From: Isoptericola halotolerans
GTDB lineage: Bacteria > Actinomycetota > Actinomycetes > Actinomycetales > Cellulomonadaceae
DNA length: 64,000 nt
NCBI RefSeq assembly: GCF_003003075.1
Contig: NZ_PVTX01000010.1
Location: 62,001 to 126,000, forward strand
Direction: 5' to 3'
Notes under the pieces: model-generated
Database searches by the model: none
Told to the model about the DNA's origin: nothing
The model's input: the letters and a program-made list of their open reading frames with translations, nothing else
In this document: one piece after another, positions 44,107-53,035 of the stretch
How the letters are laid out: every line of letters starts with the position of its first letter
Position numbering within the stretch: position 1 is the stretch's first letter
Position numbers and translations under genes: made by a program

Positions 44107-44147
44107 GCCCGCCGAGCAGGCCGGACGTGCCGATCCCTCGCCGCCTC

Positions 44148-44153
44148 TAGGCT
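44148..44153 (+). promoter_or_regulatory. -10 hexamer TAGGCT of rpe, leaderless type
   Basis: TAGGCT ends 7 nt before the ATG at 44161. Confidence 0.6.
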
Positions 44154-44160
44154 GGGAGCC

Positions 44161-44823
44161 ATGGCAGCCCTGATCAACCCGAGCATCCTGTCCGCCGACT
44201 TCGCGAACCTCGAGCGCGACCTCCAGGCGATCTCGACGGCGGACTCCGCGCACGTCGACGTGATGGACAACCACTTCGTGCCGAACCTGACGCTCGGCCT
44301 GCCGGTCTTCGAGCGGCTGGCGCAGGTCTCGCCGGTGCCGCTCGACGGGCACCTCATGATCGACGACCCCGACCGCTGGGCACCCGCCTACGCCGAGGCG
44401 GGTGCGGCGTCGGTGACGTTCCACGCCGAGGCGGCCCAGGCTCCTGTGCGGCTCGCACGCGAGCTCCGCAGGCTAGGTGCCCGGGCGGGGGTCGCGCTGC
44501 GGCCTGCGACCCCTGTGGAGCCCTTCCTGGACCTGCTGGCGGAGGTGGACCTGATCCTCGTGATGACGGTGGAGCCCGGCTTCGGGGGACAGTCCTTCAT
44601 CGAGGGGACCCTGCCGAAGATCCGGCGCGCCCGGCAGGCGGTCAGCGAGGCCGGCCTGGACGTGCAGATCCAGGTCGACGGGGGAGTGTCGCGGGACACG
44701 ATCGAGCGGGCCGCCGACGCCGGGGCGAACGTCTTCGTCGCCGGCTCGGCGGTGTTCGGGGCGGACGACGTCGCGGGTGAGATCGAGGTGCTGCGGGAGA
44801 TGGCGAACCGGCACACGCACTGA
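44161..44823 (+). CDS. rpe: Ribulose-phosphate 3-epimerase
   Basis: This 220-aa TIM-barrel enzyme interconverts ribulose- and xylulose-5-phosphate. [65 protein letters not shown] and [10 protein letters not shown] carry the metal and catalytic residues. In related genomes it follows rsmB; here about 3.9 kb of accessory genes intervene. Confidence 0.96.
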   Translation: MAALINPSILSADFANLERDLQAISTADSAHVDVMDNHFVPNLTLGLPVFERLAQVSPVPLDGHLMIDDPDRWAPAYAEAGAASVTFHAEAAQAPVRLARELRRLGARAGVALRPATPVEPFLDLLAEVDLILVMTVEPGFGGQSFIEGTLPKIRRARQAVSEAGLDVQIQVDGGVSRDTIERAADAGANVFVAGSAVFGADDVAGEIEVLREMANRHTH

Positions 44824-44969
44824 GCGCCGTCAGGAACCGGCCGGCGGACGATCCCTTCTGCGTCACCGATCTGTGCCATCGATAGAAATAGTGTGCCAAG
44901 CGCGTACAGCACGCTGTGACGTCCGTCCCGAGCACCGGAACAGAGCCCGGACGACCGGGGGTCGCCGTC
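44824..44969. other. Gap between rpe and hisE
   Basis: No gene is seen. The stretch around 44877-44897 is relatively AT-rich (GATAGAAATAGTGTG), which could be a promoter or a remnant. Confidence 0.3.
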
Positions 44970-44975
44970 TAGGCT
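44970..44975 (+). promoter_or_regulatory. -10 hexamer TAGGCT of hisE, leaderless type
   Basis: TAGGCT ends 6 nt before the GTG at 44982. Confidence 0.6.
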
Positions 44976-44981
44976 GGTGGG

Positions 44982-45245
44982 GTGAAGACCTTCGACTCCC
45001 TGTTCGCCGAGCTGTCCGAGAAGTCCCGGACCCGTCCCGCCGGGTCGGGGACCGTGGCTCAGCTGGACGCAGGCGTCCATGCGATCGGCAAGAAGATCGT
45101 GGAGGAGGCCGCCGAGGTGTGGATGGCCGCCGAGCACGAGACCGACGAGGCCGCCGCCGAGGAGATCTCGCAGCTGCTGTACCACCTGCAGGTGCTGATG
45201 GTCGCCAAGGGGCTCACCCTGGAGGACGTGTACGCGCATCTGTGA
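44982..45245 (+). CDS. hisE: Phosphoribosyl-ATP pyrophosphatase
   Basis: The 87-aa all-alpha NTP pyrophosphohydrolase performs the second histidine-synthesis step. [36 protein letters not shown] and [18 protein letters not shown] carry the acidic metal ligands. It lies just before hisG, as in mycobacteria, and is separate from hisI. Confidence 0.94.
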   Translation: MKTFDSLFAELSEKSRTRPAGSGTVAQLDAGVHAIGKKIVEEAAEVWMAAEHETDEAAAEEISQLLYHLQVLMVAKGLTLEDVYAHL

Positions 45246-45340
45246 GCGCCCGGTCCGGTGTCGCCCGCTCGACGCCGGACCGCAGCGCGCGCTCCGGTCC
45301 GTACCACCGCCGTCCCGCTCGAACCGAACGAGGTAACCCG

Positions 45341-46189
45341 TTGCTCCGCATCGCCGTCCCGAACAAGGGCTCGCTCTCCACGCCCGCCACCGACATGCTG
45401 CGCGAGGCCGGCTACCGGCAGCGCCGCGACACCCGCGAGCTCGTGCTCACCGACGCCGACAACGGCGTCGAGTTCTTCTTCCTCCGCCCTCGGGACGTCG
45501 CCGTCTACGTCGGTGCCGGCACCGTGGACGTGGGCATCACGGGCCGTGACCTGTTGCTCGACTCCGACGCCGACGCCGTCGAGCACCTGCCGCTCGGCTT
45601 CGCCGGGTCGACGTTCCGGTTCGCCGCCCCGGCCGGGACGATCGACGACGTCGCCCAGATCGCCGGCAAGCGCGTCGCGTCGTCGTACACCACCCTCGTG
45701 CGGACCCACCTGGCACGCCAGGGTGTCGAGCCGGCGGCGATCGTCCACCTCGACGGAGCCGTGGAGAGCTCGGTGCGGCTCGGGGTCGCCGACGTGATCG
45801 CCGACGTCGTGGAGACCGGCACCACCCTGCGGGCCGCGGGGCTCGAGGTCTTCGGGGAGCCGATCCTGCGCTCGGAGGCCGTGCTGATCCGCCGGTCGGG
45901 CGACGACGTCCCGGCGGGGATCGAGATCCTCACCCGACGCCTGCAGGGCGTCATCACGGCCCGCGAGTACGTGCTGCTGGACTACGACGTGCCGACCGAG
46001 CTGCTCGACGCCGCCGTGGCCGTCACGCCGGGCTTCGAGTCGCCGACGGTGTCACCGCTGCACAACGGCCAGTCCGCCGCGGTGCGGTCGATGGTGCGGC
46101 GCTCGGAGACCAACCAGGTCATGGACGCGCTGTACGACGTCGGCGCCCGCGGCATCCTCGTCACCCGTATCCACGCCAGCCGCCTGTAA
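45341..46189 (+). CDS. hisG: ATP phosphoribosyltransferase, long form
   Basis: This 282-aa enzyme commits PRPP and ATP to histidine synthesis. [34 protein letters not shown] and the PRPP loop [16 protein letters not shown] are visible. The C-terminal third is the ACT-like feedback domain ([32 protein letters not shown]). The start is TTG 45341, supported by GAGGT 6 nt upstream; no ATG or GTG fits the N-terminus. Confidence 0.95.
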   Translation: MLRIAVPNKGSLSTPATDMLREAGYRQRRDTRELVLTDADNGVEFFFLRPRDVAVYVGAGTVDVGITGRDLLLDSDADAVEHLPLGFAGSTFRFAAPAGTIDDVAQIAGKRVASSYTTLVRTHLARQGVEPAAIVHLDGAVESSVRLGVADVIADVVETGTTLRAAGLEVFGEPILRSEAVLIRRSGDDVPAGIEILTRRLQGVITAREYVLLDYDVPTELLDAAVAVTPGFESPTVSPLHNGQSAAVRSMVRRSETNQVMDALYDVGARGILVTRIHASRL

Positions 46190-46192
46190 GCC

Positions 46193-46651
46193 ATGGACGA
46201 CGACGGCGCGCGGGACCCGTTCCGGACCTTCCGTCCGTGGTGGACGCGCGTCGCCGTCGTCGTCACCGGCATCTTCGCCGCCGGCGGGAGCATCGTCATC
46301 GGGCTGTTCGCCCCGCAAGGGGTCCTGCTCGGTCCCGCGACCCGCGTCACGTTCGTGGCCTTTGCGCTCTTCGCGGTGTGGCTGCTCTGGCGCCTGGGCG
46401 GCGTGCACGCGCGACCCGACGCCGACGGGCTCACCGTGCGCAACGTGATCAGTAGGCGCCGCGTCGCGTGGCCCGAGATCGTCGCGGTGCGGCTCACGGT
46501 GAACGACCCCTGGGTGACCCTGGACCTCGCCGACGGCGGCACGCTGGCCGTCATGGGGATCCAGCGGGCCGACGGCGAGCGGGGGATGGCGGAGGCCCGC
46601 CGGTTGCAGGCGTTGGCCCGTCAGCTCGGCGAGGCCCCCGACAGGCCCTGA
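46193..46651 (+). CDS. Membrane protein with bacterial PH domain
   Basis: The 152-aa protein has two membrane segments (about residues 18-40 and 48-66). A PH-like domain follows: ADGLTVRNVISRRRVAWPEIVAVRLTVNDPWVTLDLADGG. The same type of gene follows hisG in mycobacteria (Rv2120c position). Its function is unknown. It starts 3 nt after hisG and converges with the helicase gene 10 bp away. Confidence 0.8.
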   Translation: MDDDGARDPFRTFRPWWTRVAVVVTGIFAAGGSIVIGLFAPQGVLLGPATRVTFVAFALFAVWLLWRLGGVHARPDADGLTVRNVISRRRVAWPEIVAVRLTVNDPWVTLDLADGGTLAVMGIQRADGERGMAEARRLQALARQLGEAPDRP

Positions 46652-46661
46652 GCCGCCCGAC

Positions 46662-48467
46662 TCAGTGCGCGGCGTGGGCGGGGCGGCGCTCCGTGCGGGG
46701 CGCACGACGCTCCGGGGCGCCCTTGTCGACCGAGATCCGCAGCTGGCGGCCGGCGACGTTGGCGCGGCCGATGCGGTTCATCGTCGCGTCGTCCAGCGGC
46801 TTGGTGATGTCGACCAACGAGAAGTTGCCGAAGATGTCGATCTTGCCGATGTCGCCACCGCGCAGACCGCCCTCGTTGGTCAGCGCACCGACGATGCCGC
46901 GCGGCTGGGCGCCGTGGGTGTGCCCGACGGCGATGCGGTAGCGGGTGCCCTCCGCCGGACGGCGGATGCCGCGGCCTTCGCGGTCCGCTCGCGGGTGGCG
47001 GTGCGTCCGGTCGCCGTCGCGGTCGCCGCGCTCGGCCCGCTGCGTCTCGCGGGTGCGGCCACCCTTGACCTCGGCGCGCTCCTTCTCGTGCTCCTCCTGG
47101 GCAGCACGGTGGGCAGGGCCGTCGTCGCCGACCGCGAGCGCCAGGAGCGCTGCCGCGACCTGGGCGGCGTCGGGCGCGGTCCCGTCCTCGCGGGGGGCGA
47201 GGTGCTCGCTCAGGAGCTCGGTGTACAGCTCGAGGCGGCCGGCCTCGAGCCGTGCGGGCACGGTCCCGAGGATGGTGCGGGCGCGGTGTGCGGACACGTC
47301 GCGGGGGGAAGGGACCTCCACCTCGGTGAGCTTGGCCCGGATGGTGCGCTCGATGTGCTTGAGCTTGCCGCGCTCGTGGGGGGTGACGAACGACAGGGCG
47401 CGTCCGGTGCGTCCGGCGCGGCCGGTGCGGCCGACGCGGTGGACGTAGGCCTCGGGCTCGCGGGGGATGTCGAAGTTGACGACGAGGCCGATGCGGTCGA
47501 CGTCGAGCCCGCGGGCCGCGACGTCGGTGGCGACGAGGACGTCGAGGGAGCCGTTGCGCAGCCGCTCGACGATCTTCTCGCGCTCCTTCTGGGCGACGTC
47601 GCCGGAGATGGTGGCGGCGGAGACGCCGCGTTCGACGAGCGCGACCCCGACCTCTTCCGCGGCGGCGCGGGTGCGGGTGAAGACGATGGTGGCGTCGGCC
47701 TCGGAGGTGGCGAGCACGCGCACGAGCGAACCGACCTTGTGGCGGAACGGCACGACGGCGTACGTCTGCTCGACGGCGGTGACGGTGCTGGACTGCCGCG
47801 AGACGGCGACCTGGACCGGGTTGTTGAGGTGGGTGTCGGCGACGGCGCGGATGGCGGGCGGCATCGTCGCGGAGAACAGGGCGACCTGTCGCTCGGTGGC
47901 GGCCTGGCCGAAGATCTTCTCGACGTCCTCGGCGAAGCCCATGCGGAGCATCTCGTCGGCCTCGTCGAGGACGAGGAACTTGACGGTGTCGAGGTGGAGC
48001 GAGCCGCGCTCGAGGTGGTCCATGACGCGACCGGGCGTGCCGACCACGACCTGGACGCCGTCGCGCAGGGCGCGCTGCTGGGGCACGTAGGGCGCACCGC
48101 CGTAGACGGGCAGGACCCGGACGCCGGGCAGGTGGGCGGCGAAGCTCTCGACGGCGTCGGCGACCTGCATGGCGAGCTCGCGGGTGGGGGCCAGGACGAG
48201 GGCCTGGACGTGCCCGCGGGAGACGTCGGCGGCCGGGTCGAGGGCGGCGAGCAGCGGGATGCCGAAGGCCGCGGTCTTGCCGGTGCCGGTCTGGGCGACA
48301 CCGGTGATGTCGCGGCCGGACAGGAGGGCGGGGATCGCCTCGGCCTGGATGGGGGAGGGGGTGGTGAAGCCGAGGTCGTCCACGGCCTTCTGCAGCGGTG
48401 CGGGAAGGTGGAGGTCGGCGAAGGTGACCTGGGGCTCGGTGGGCAGCGTGGAGTCAGGGGTGCTCAT
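46662..48467 (-). CDS. DEAD-box RNA helicase with DbpA-type RNA-binding domain (DeaD/CsdA-like)
   Basis: The 601-aa helicase has the Q-motif region FADLHLPAPLQKAVDDLGFTTPSPIQ, Walker A AQTGTGKTAAF, VLDEADEML, SAT, VATDVAARGLDV and HRVGRTGRAGRTG. A basic linker and a DbpA domain near residues 500-575 (YRIAVGHTHGAQPRGIVGALTNEGGL) follow. This is the CsdA/DeaD layout, acting in ribosome assembly and RNA decay, often cold-induced. The ATG at 48467 has a long leader. Confidence 0.92.
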   Translation of the reverse strand: MSTPDSTLPTEPQVTFADLHLPAPLQKAVDDLGFTTPSPIQAEAIPALLSGRDITGVAQTGTGKTAAFGIPLLAALDPAADVSRGHVQALVLAPTRELAMQVADAVESFAAHLPGVRVLPVYGGAPYVPQQRALRDGVQVVVGTPGRVMDHLERGSLHLDTVKFLVLDEADEMLRMGFAEDVEKIFGQAATERQVALFSATMPPAIRAVADTHLNNPVQVAVSRQSSTVTAVEQTYAVVPFRHKVGSLVRVLATSEADATIVFTRTRAAAEEVGVALVERGVSAATISGDVAQKEREKIVERLRNGSLDVLVATDVAARGLDVDRIGLVVNFDIPREPEAYVHRVGRTGRAGRTGRALSFVTPHERGKLKHIERTIRAKLTEVEVPSPRDVSAHRARTILGTVPARLEAGRLELYTELLSEHLAPREDGTAPDAAQVAAALLALAVGDDGPAHRAAQEEHEKERAEVKGGRTRETQRAERGDRDGDRTHRHPRADREGRGIRRPAEGTRYRIAVGHTHGAQPRGIVGALTNEGGLRGGDIGKIDIFGNFSLVDITKPLDDATMNRIGRANVAGRQLRISVDKGAPERRAPRTERRPAHAAH

Positions 48468-48714
48468 GGCGAAGGGTGACCGTTTCGTCGGGTGCGGGGG
48501 GAGTCCTGCCACGCCGTGGGGCGCGGCGGTCGCTCGGTCCCGGACACACACCTGCACCTGGCTGGCTGTCTGCTTGATCTGCCAGGGCCTACGAACACGC
48601 GGGAAGACGACGAACTCCGAATGGATTGATCCCATCGTACGGGCCGCGAGCGCCGAGCGGCGGGCCGGAGGCCGGTGAGTTTGCCCACTGCGGCAGGATC
48701 TGCCCGGCCCTGCG
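48468..48714 (-). promoter_or_regulatory. Long leader region of the DEAD-box gene
   Basis: No gene is seen. On the minus strand TACGAT (48639-48634) is a -10 candidate that would give a leader of about 160 nt. Long structured leaders are common in cold-shock helicase genes. The rest of the gap belongs to the divergent phosphatidyltransferase promoter (TAGGAT at 48715-48720). Confidence 0.4.
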
Positions 48715-48752
48715 TAGGATGTGCGCGGCAGGGGACTCGGTGGACACAGGCG

Positions 48753-49352
48753 GTGATCGTGCAGGCAGGGCAGGGCGACGCGGCCGTGTGGACGGTGCCG
48801 AACGTCGTGAGCATGGTGCGCCTGGCGCTCGTTCCGGTGTTCGCGGTGCTGATCGTGTCCGGCGAGGACGTCTGGGCGTTGGTCGTGCTGGCGGTGTCGG
48901 GCGCGAGCGACTGGCTGGACGGTTACCTCGCGCGCCGGCTCGACCAGGTGACGAAGCTCGGCCAGGTGCTGGACCCTGCGGCGGACCGGTTGTTCATCCT
49001 GGTGACGCTCGTCGGTCTGCTGTGGCGCGGCGTGGTGCCCTGGTGGGTGCTGGCCGTGGTGGTGCTGCGTGACGTGCTCCTGGCCTGTCTCGCTCCGGTC
49101 CTGGCTCGTCACGGCTACGGCCCGCTGGCGGTGAGCATGGTGGGCAAGGCGGGGACCTTCGCACTGCTGTACGCGTTCCCCCTGCTGCTGCTGGCGGAGT
49201 CGCCGGGTGTGGTGGGCACCGTCTCCCACGCGGTGGGGTGGGCGTTCGCCTGGTGGGGGATCGGTCTGTACTGGCTGGCCGGCTGGCACTATCTGGTGCA
49301 GACGCGCCGGCTCGTGCTGCGCGAGCGCGGCCGTGCGGAGGGTCGGGGATGA
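48753..49352 (+). CDS. CDP-alcohol phosphatidyltransferase family protein
   Basis: The membrane enzyme (199 aa from GTG 48753) has the full signature DxxDGxxARxxxxxxxxGxxxDxxxD in SDWLDGYLARRLDQVTKLG and QVLDPAADRLF. It has several membrane segments. It corresponds in position to pgsA2 (Rv1822) of mycobacteria. It transfers a phosphatidyl group to an alcohol such as glycerol-3-phosphate, but the acceptor is not predictable. The start is uncertain (48753 or 48759); TAGGAT at 48715-48720 is the likely -10. Confidence 0.86.
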   Translation: MIVQAGQGDAAVWTVPNVVSMVRLALVPVFAVLIVSGEDVWALVVLAVSGASDWLDGYLARRLDQVTKLGQVLDPAADRLFILVTLVGLLWRGVVPWWVLAVVVLRDVLLACLAPVLARHGYGPLAVSMVGKAGTFALLYAFPLLLLAESPGVVGTVSHAVGWAFAWWGIGLYWLAGWHYLVQTRRLVLRERGRAEGRG

Positions 49353-50224
49353 CCGGGGTGCCGCCGGCCCGGCGGCCGGACGCGTCGATGACGCTCCTGG
49401 TCGAGGTCATGGAGAAGCCCCTGGACGCGGGGTACGCGGAGGCTGCGCGCCGCCGGGCGGAGGGCGAGGTCCCGTCGCGGGGTGCGGGTCCGTTGCTGCT
49501 CCTGCTCGTCGCCGTGCTGCTGGGGCTCATGACGGTCGCCGCCGCCCAGCAGCTGCGTGCGCCGTCGGAGGGTCCGTCGGCCCGTGAGGTGCTGGAGCAG
49601 GAGATCTCCGAGCGTCAGGCGTCGGCGGAAGCGCTGCGTGCGCAGACGGTGGCGCTCACCGAGGAGATCGAGCAGCTGCAGGCGGAGGCGCTGTCGGCCG
49701 CGGACCAGGGTCTGCTGGACCAGCTGCGGCTGGACGGCGTCGTGACGGGTGCCACCGCGGTGTCCGGGCCGGGCCTGGAGCTGACGCTGAGCGACAGCGA
49801 CGCGGACCTCGGCGGCGTCGAGCCCTCGGACACCCGGGTGCAGGCGGTGGACCTGCAGACGGTGGTCAACGCGCTGTGGGCGTCGGGTGCGGAGGCGATC
49901 AGCGTGGGCGACCAGCGGCTGACGTCGCTGTCGGCGATCCGGCACGCGGGCGAGGCGATCCTGGTCGATCTGGTACCCCTGCCGGGCCCGTCGTACGTGG
50001 TGCGTGCCATCGGTGACCCGGAAGGCATGCAGGCCGCGTACGCTCGGACCGGCGCTCCGGCGTACACCCAGTACCTCTCTTCGGAGTGGGGTATCGGGTC
50101 GAGCATGAACCCCGTGGACGAGATCGACCTGCCGAGCGTGGGTGGGCAGGGTCTGCGGTACGCAGAACCGTGGGAGCCGGACGTGGAAGACAGCGTGGAA
50201 GACAGCCAGGAGGAGAGTCCATGA
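49349..50224 (+). CDS. DUF881 family membrane protein, first copy
   Basis: The 291-aa protein has a cytoplasmic start, one membrane segment near residues 48-66 and an extracellular coiled coil (EQEISERQASAEALRAQ, ALTEEIEQLQAEAL). A DUF881 domain follows with VSGPGLELTLSDSD and VVNALWASGAEAISVGDQRLTSLSAIR. The function is unknown. The pgsA-like, DUF881, sbp, DUF881 order is conserved in actinobacteria. It overlaps both neighbours by 4 bp. Confidence 0.85.
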   Translation: MTGVPPARRPDASMTLLVEVMEKPLDAGYAEAARRRAEGEVPSRGAGPLLLLLVAVLLGLMTVAAAQQLRAPSEGPSAREVLEQEISERQASAEALRAQTVALTEEIEQLQAEALSAADQGLLDQLRLDGVVTGATAVSGPGLELTLSDSDADLGGVEPSDTRVQAVDLQTVVNALWASGAEAISVGDQRLTSLSAIRHAGEAILVDLVPLPGPSYVVRAIGDPEGMQAAYARTGAPAYTQYLSSEWGIGSSMNPVDEIDLPSVGGQGLRYAEPWEPDVEDSVEDSQEESP

Positions 50225-50553
50225 TCGCCGTGGTCGGTCTGGTGATCGGTGTGGTGGCAGGGCTCGTCCTGCACCCGACGGTGCCGGTCGCGCTGCAGCC
50301 GTACCTGCCGATCGCCGTCGTGGCGGCGCTCGACGCGCTCTTCGGGGGGCTGCGCGCCAAGCTCGACGGGCTGTTCGACGACAAGGTGTTCGTCGTGTCC
50401 TTCCTGTCGAACGTCCTCGTGGCGGCGTTCATCGTCTTCCTCGGCGACCAGCTGGGTGTCGGTTCGCAGCTGTCGACGGCGGTGGTGGTCGTGCTCGGCA
50501 TCCGGATCTTCTCGAACGCCGCGTCGATCCGACGGCACCTGTTCAGGGCGTGA
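50221..50553 (+). CDS. sbp: Small basic protein Sbp (DUF1290)
   Basis: This 110-aa, three-helix membrane protein has GLVLHPTVPVALQPYLPIAVVAALDALFGGLRAKLDGLFDDKVFVVSFLSNVL, the DUF1290 pattern. Its role is not established. It sits between two DUF881 genes as in mycobacteria (Rv1824). Confidence 0.88.
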   Translation: MIAVVGLVIGVVAGLVLHPTVPVALQPYLPIAVVAALDALFGGLRAKLDGLFDDKVFVVSFLSNVLVAAFIVFLGDQLGVGSQLSTAVVVVLGIRIFSNAASIRRHLFRA

Positions 50554-50555
50554 GC

Positions 50556-51650
50556 ATGAGCGACGAGCACCGCGAGCGCGACGGGTCGCAGGACACTCCT
50601 GGGGCCCCGGACGACGCCACGACGCCGGAGGACGCGCAGGAGGGCTCCGAGGCGACGGAGCCTGCCGAGCCGGACCCCGCGGACGACGCCGACGCCCATG
50701 GGCCTGCCGGGCCGTCGGACGAGCCGTTGGACCCCCTCGACCTGTCGGTGCCCGTGGCCTCGATCGTCGGCCCGGACGGTGGGGCCCCACCGCGCGAGAC
50801 GTCCGCCGGCAGCGTGCCGGGGACCTGGCCGGGCCCCGGGACGGGATCGGTCCCGGCGGTGTCCGCGGTGGTGCCGCCGGAGCCGCAGGCGGACCGCGAG
50901 GACGTCGCCCCGCCGGACGGGCCGCCACCGGCCGGCGGCTGGCGTGCGCTGGCCGGTGCGATGCGCCCGCGGGCCAACAGGTCCCAGCTGCTCGCCGCCG
51001 TGCTGTGCGCTGCGCTCGGCTTCGCCCTCGTCGTCCAGGTGCAGCAGTCCGCCCAGGACCCGCTGTCGTCCGCCCGGCAGGACGACCTCGTCCGGCTCCT
51101 GGACGAGGTGACGCAACGCTCCGAGCAGCTCGCCGACCAGGTCGCCGAGCTGTCGCGCACACGCGACGAGCTGCAGTCGGGCACCGGTCAGGCCCAGGCG
51201 GCGGTCGACCTCGCGCAGGAGCGCGCGGGCACCGAGGGCATCCTGTCCGGGCGGCTGCCCGCCGTCGGTCCCGGGGTCGAGATCGTCGTCCGCGACCCGG
51301 ACGGGCTCGTGGACGCCGCCAAGATGTTCAACGTGCTCGAGGAGCTGCGCAACGCGGGCGCCGAGGTGGTCGAGCTCGACGGCGTGCGTCTGGTGACCTC
51401 GACGTGGTTCCGCGACACCGACGAGGGGATCGTCGTCGACGACCAGGTGCTCGATTCGCCGTACCGGTGGACCGTCATCGGCGACCCCTCGACGCTCAGC
51501 CCCGCCCTGGAGATCCCCGGCGGCGCCCTGGCGACGCTGCGGACGGCCGGTGCCGAGGCCACGATCACCCAGCACGACGAGGTCGAGGTGACGGCGGTGC
51601 GCGAACCTCCCGAGCCGCAGTACGCGACACCGCAGGGACCGGAGGGATGA
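50556..51650 (+). CDS. DUF881 family membrane protein, second copy
   Basis: The 364-aa protein has a long acidic, proline-rich cytoplasmic region (residues 1-130), then one membrane segment near 148-166. A coiled coil (LVRLLDEVTQRSEQLADQVAEL) and a DUF881 domain (VGPGVEIVVRDPDGLVDAAKMFNVLEELRNAGAEVVELDGVRL) follow. It is longer at the N-terminus than the first copy. The ATG is 2 nt after sbp. Confidence 0.82.
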   Translation: MSDEHRERDGSQDTPGAPDDATTPEDAQEGSEATEPAEPDPADDADAHGPAGPSDEPLDPLDLSVPVASIVGPDGGAPPRETSAGSVPGTWPGPGTGSVPAVSAVVPPEPQADREDVAPPDGPPPAGGWRALAGAMRPRANRSQLLAAVLCAALGFALVVQVQQSAQDPLSSARQDDLVRLLDEVTQRSEQLADQVAELSRTRDELQSGTGQAQAAVDLAQERAGTEGILSGRLPAVGPGVEIVVRDPDGLVDAAKMFNVLEELRNAGAEVVELDGVRLVTSTWFRDTDEGIVVDDQVLDSPYRWTVIGDPSTLSPALEIPGGALATLRTAGAEATITQHDEVEVTAVREPPEPQYATPQGPEG

Positions 51651-51753
51651 CCTGCGCACGCCGTAGCGTGCGGCTTCCCGCCACGACCGGTGAGAGGGTA
51701 GGTTTGACGGACGACGGCGCACGTCGGACCGCCCGACCCAGCCAGGAGGACTG
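51651..51753. promoter_or_regulatory. Gap before the FHA gene, with promoter
   Basis: TAGGTT at 51699-51704 is a -10 candidate giving a leader of about 43 nt with AGGAGG before the ATG. In mycobacteria gcvH lies at this position; no trace of a gcvH reading frame is seen here. Confidence 0.4.
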
Positions 51754-52227
51754 ATGACGGACCCCCGCGCACTCCCGCACGAGACGGGTGCTGACACCAC
51801 GGCCCACCTCGGCCGGCTCGGCGCGCCCGCGGAGGAGCAGGCCCCCCGGATCCCCCTGACCGCCGAGGAGGCTGCGGCCGTGGCCGCGCTGCCCCGGCAC
51901 TCCGCCCTGCTGGTGGTGCAGTACGGCTCCGGCGCGGTCGGCGAACGGTTCCTCCTCGACTCCGACCGGACCGTCGCCGGCCGTAGCGAGCGGGCGGACA
52001 TCTTCCTCGACGACGTGACGGTGTCGCGCAAGCATGCCGAGTTCGTGCGGGAGGGCGACCGGTTCGTGGTCCGTGACATCGGGTCGCTGAACGGCACCTA
52101 CGTCAACCGCGACCGCATCGACGCCGCGACGCTCACCACCGGCGACGAGGTCCAGATCGGCAAGTTCCGCATGTCCTTCCACGCGAGCCCGCAGGCGCCG
52201 CGGGACCACCAGGCGCCGGTCCCGTGA
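51754..52227 (+). CDS. FHA domain protein, GarA/OdhI-like
   Basis: The 157-aa protein has a C-terminal FHA domain (RTVAGRSERADIFLDDVTVSRKHAEFV, DIGSLNGTYVNRDRI) with the Arg, Ser and Asn phosphothreonine-binding residues. An N-terminal tail has ADTTAHLG, comparable to the ETTS phospho-switch of GarA/OdhI. Those proteins inhibit 2-oxoglutarate dehydrogenase until phosphorylated by PknB/PknG kinases. A strong AGGAGG RBS is present. It overlaps the next gene by 4 bp. Confidence 0.9.
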   Translation: MTDPRALPHETGADTTAHLGRLGAPAEEQAPRIPLTAEEAAAVAALPRHSALLVVQYGSGAVGERFLLDSDRTVAGRSERADIFLDDVTVSRKHAEFVREGDRFVVRDIGSLNGTYVNRDRIDAATLTTGDEVQIGKFRMSFHASPQAPRDHQAPVP

Positions 52228-52970
52228 GCATCGGGGCCGGGGTCGAGCCGGCCCCCGAGCCCGACGACGCCCAGGAGCCCTGGCCGCGCGGGATATCACG
52301 GCAGGCCTCGATGCGGATCTCGGACGTCCTCGCCCAGCTGCGCGGCGACTTCCCCTCCGTGTCCCACTCCAAGCTGCGCTTCCTCGAGGAGCAGGGGCTG
52401 ATCACGCCCGTCCGCACGCCGGCCGGCTACCGCCAGTACAGCCCTGCGGACGTGGAGCGGTTGCGCTTCGTGCTCGCCGAGCAGCGCGACTCCTACCTGC
52501 CGCTGAAGGTCATCAAGGAACGGTTGGCCGCGATGGACGCGGGCGAGCCCGCGCCCGGACCGGCTCCGCGCCTCGCCGCGGACGCCGGGGCGACGACCGA
52601 CGCCGCGCGTCGCCGCTGGACCGTCGAGTCGGTCTGCGACGCGACGAGCACACCGCCGGAGTTCGTCCGGGCGCTCATCACGGCGGGGCTGCTGCGCACC
52701 TCCTCGGGATACCTCGACGCCGGAGCGCCCGAGGTGGTGCGCCTGGCCACCCGGCTGGCCGAGCACGGCATCGAGCCCCGGCACCTACGACCGCTGCGCT
52801 CGTCGGCCGACCGCCACGTCGGCCTCGTCGACCAGGTCGTCGCGCCCTACCGCAGCCAGCAGGCCGCGGACGGTCGCGCGCACGCCGCCGGCCTGGCCGA
52901 AGAGCTCGGCGACCTCGTCGCCCGGCTGCACGCCGCCTGGGTCCGCGAGGGCACCTCGTCCCTCGGCTGA
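52224..52970 (+). CDS. MerR-type regulator, FtsR-like
   Basis: The 248-aa regulator has an N-terminal MerR helix-turn-helix: MRISDVLAQLRGDFPSVSHSKLRFLEEQGLITPVRTPAGYRQYSPADVERLRFVL at about residues 30-85. A linker and C-terminal helical domain follow. Position next to the FHA gene matches FtsR of Corynebacterium and Rv1828, which activates ftsZ in the former. The GTG start overlaps the FHA stop. Confidence 0.88.
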   Translation: MSIGAGVEPAPEPDDAQEPWPRGISRQASMRISDVLAQLRGDFPSVSHSKLRFLEEQGLITPVRTPAGYRQYSPADVERLRFVLAEQRDSYLPLKVIKERLAAMDAGEPAPGPAPRLAADAGATTDAARRRWTVESVCDATSTPPEFVRALITAGLLRTSSGYLDAGAPEVVRLATRLAEHGIEPRHLRPLRSSADRHVGLVDQVVAPYRSQQAADGRAHAAGLAEELGDLVARLHAAWVREGTSSLG

Positions 52971-53035
52971 ACCCGACCGGCCGGACACGTCGTCTCTGGG
53001 GGCGCGCGGACCCGTGCCGTAATACCGTGGAACGC

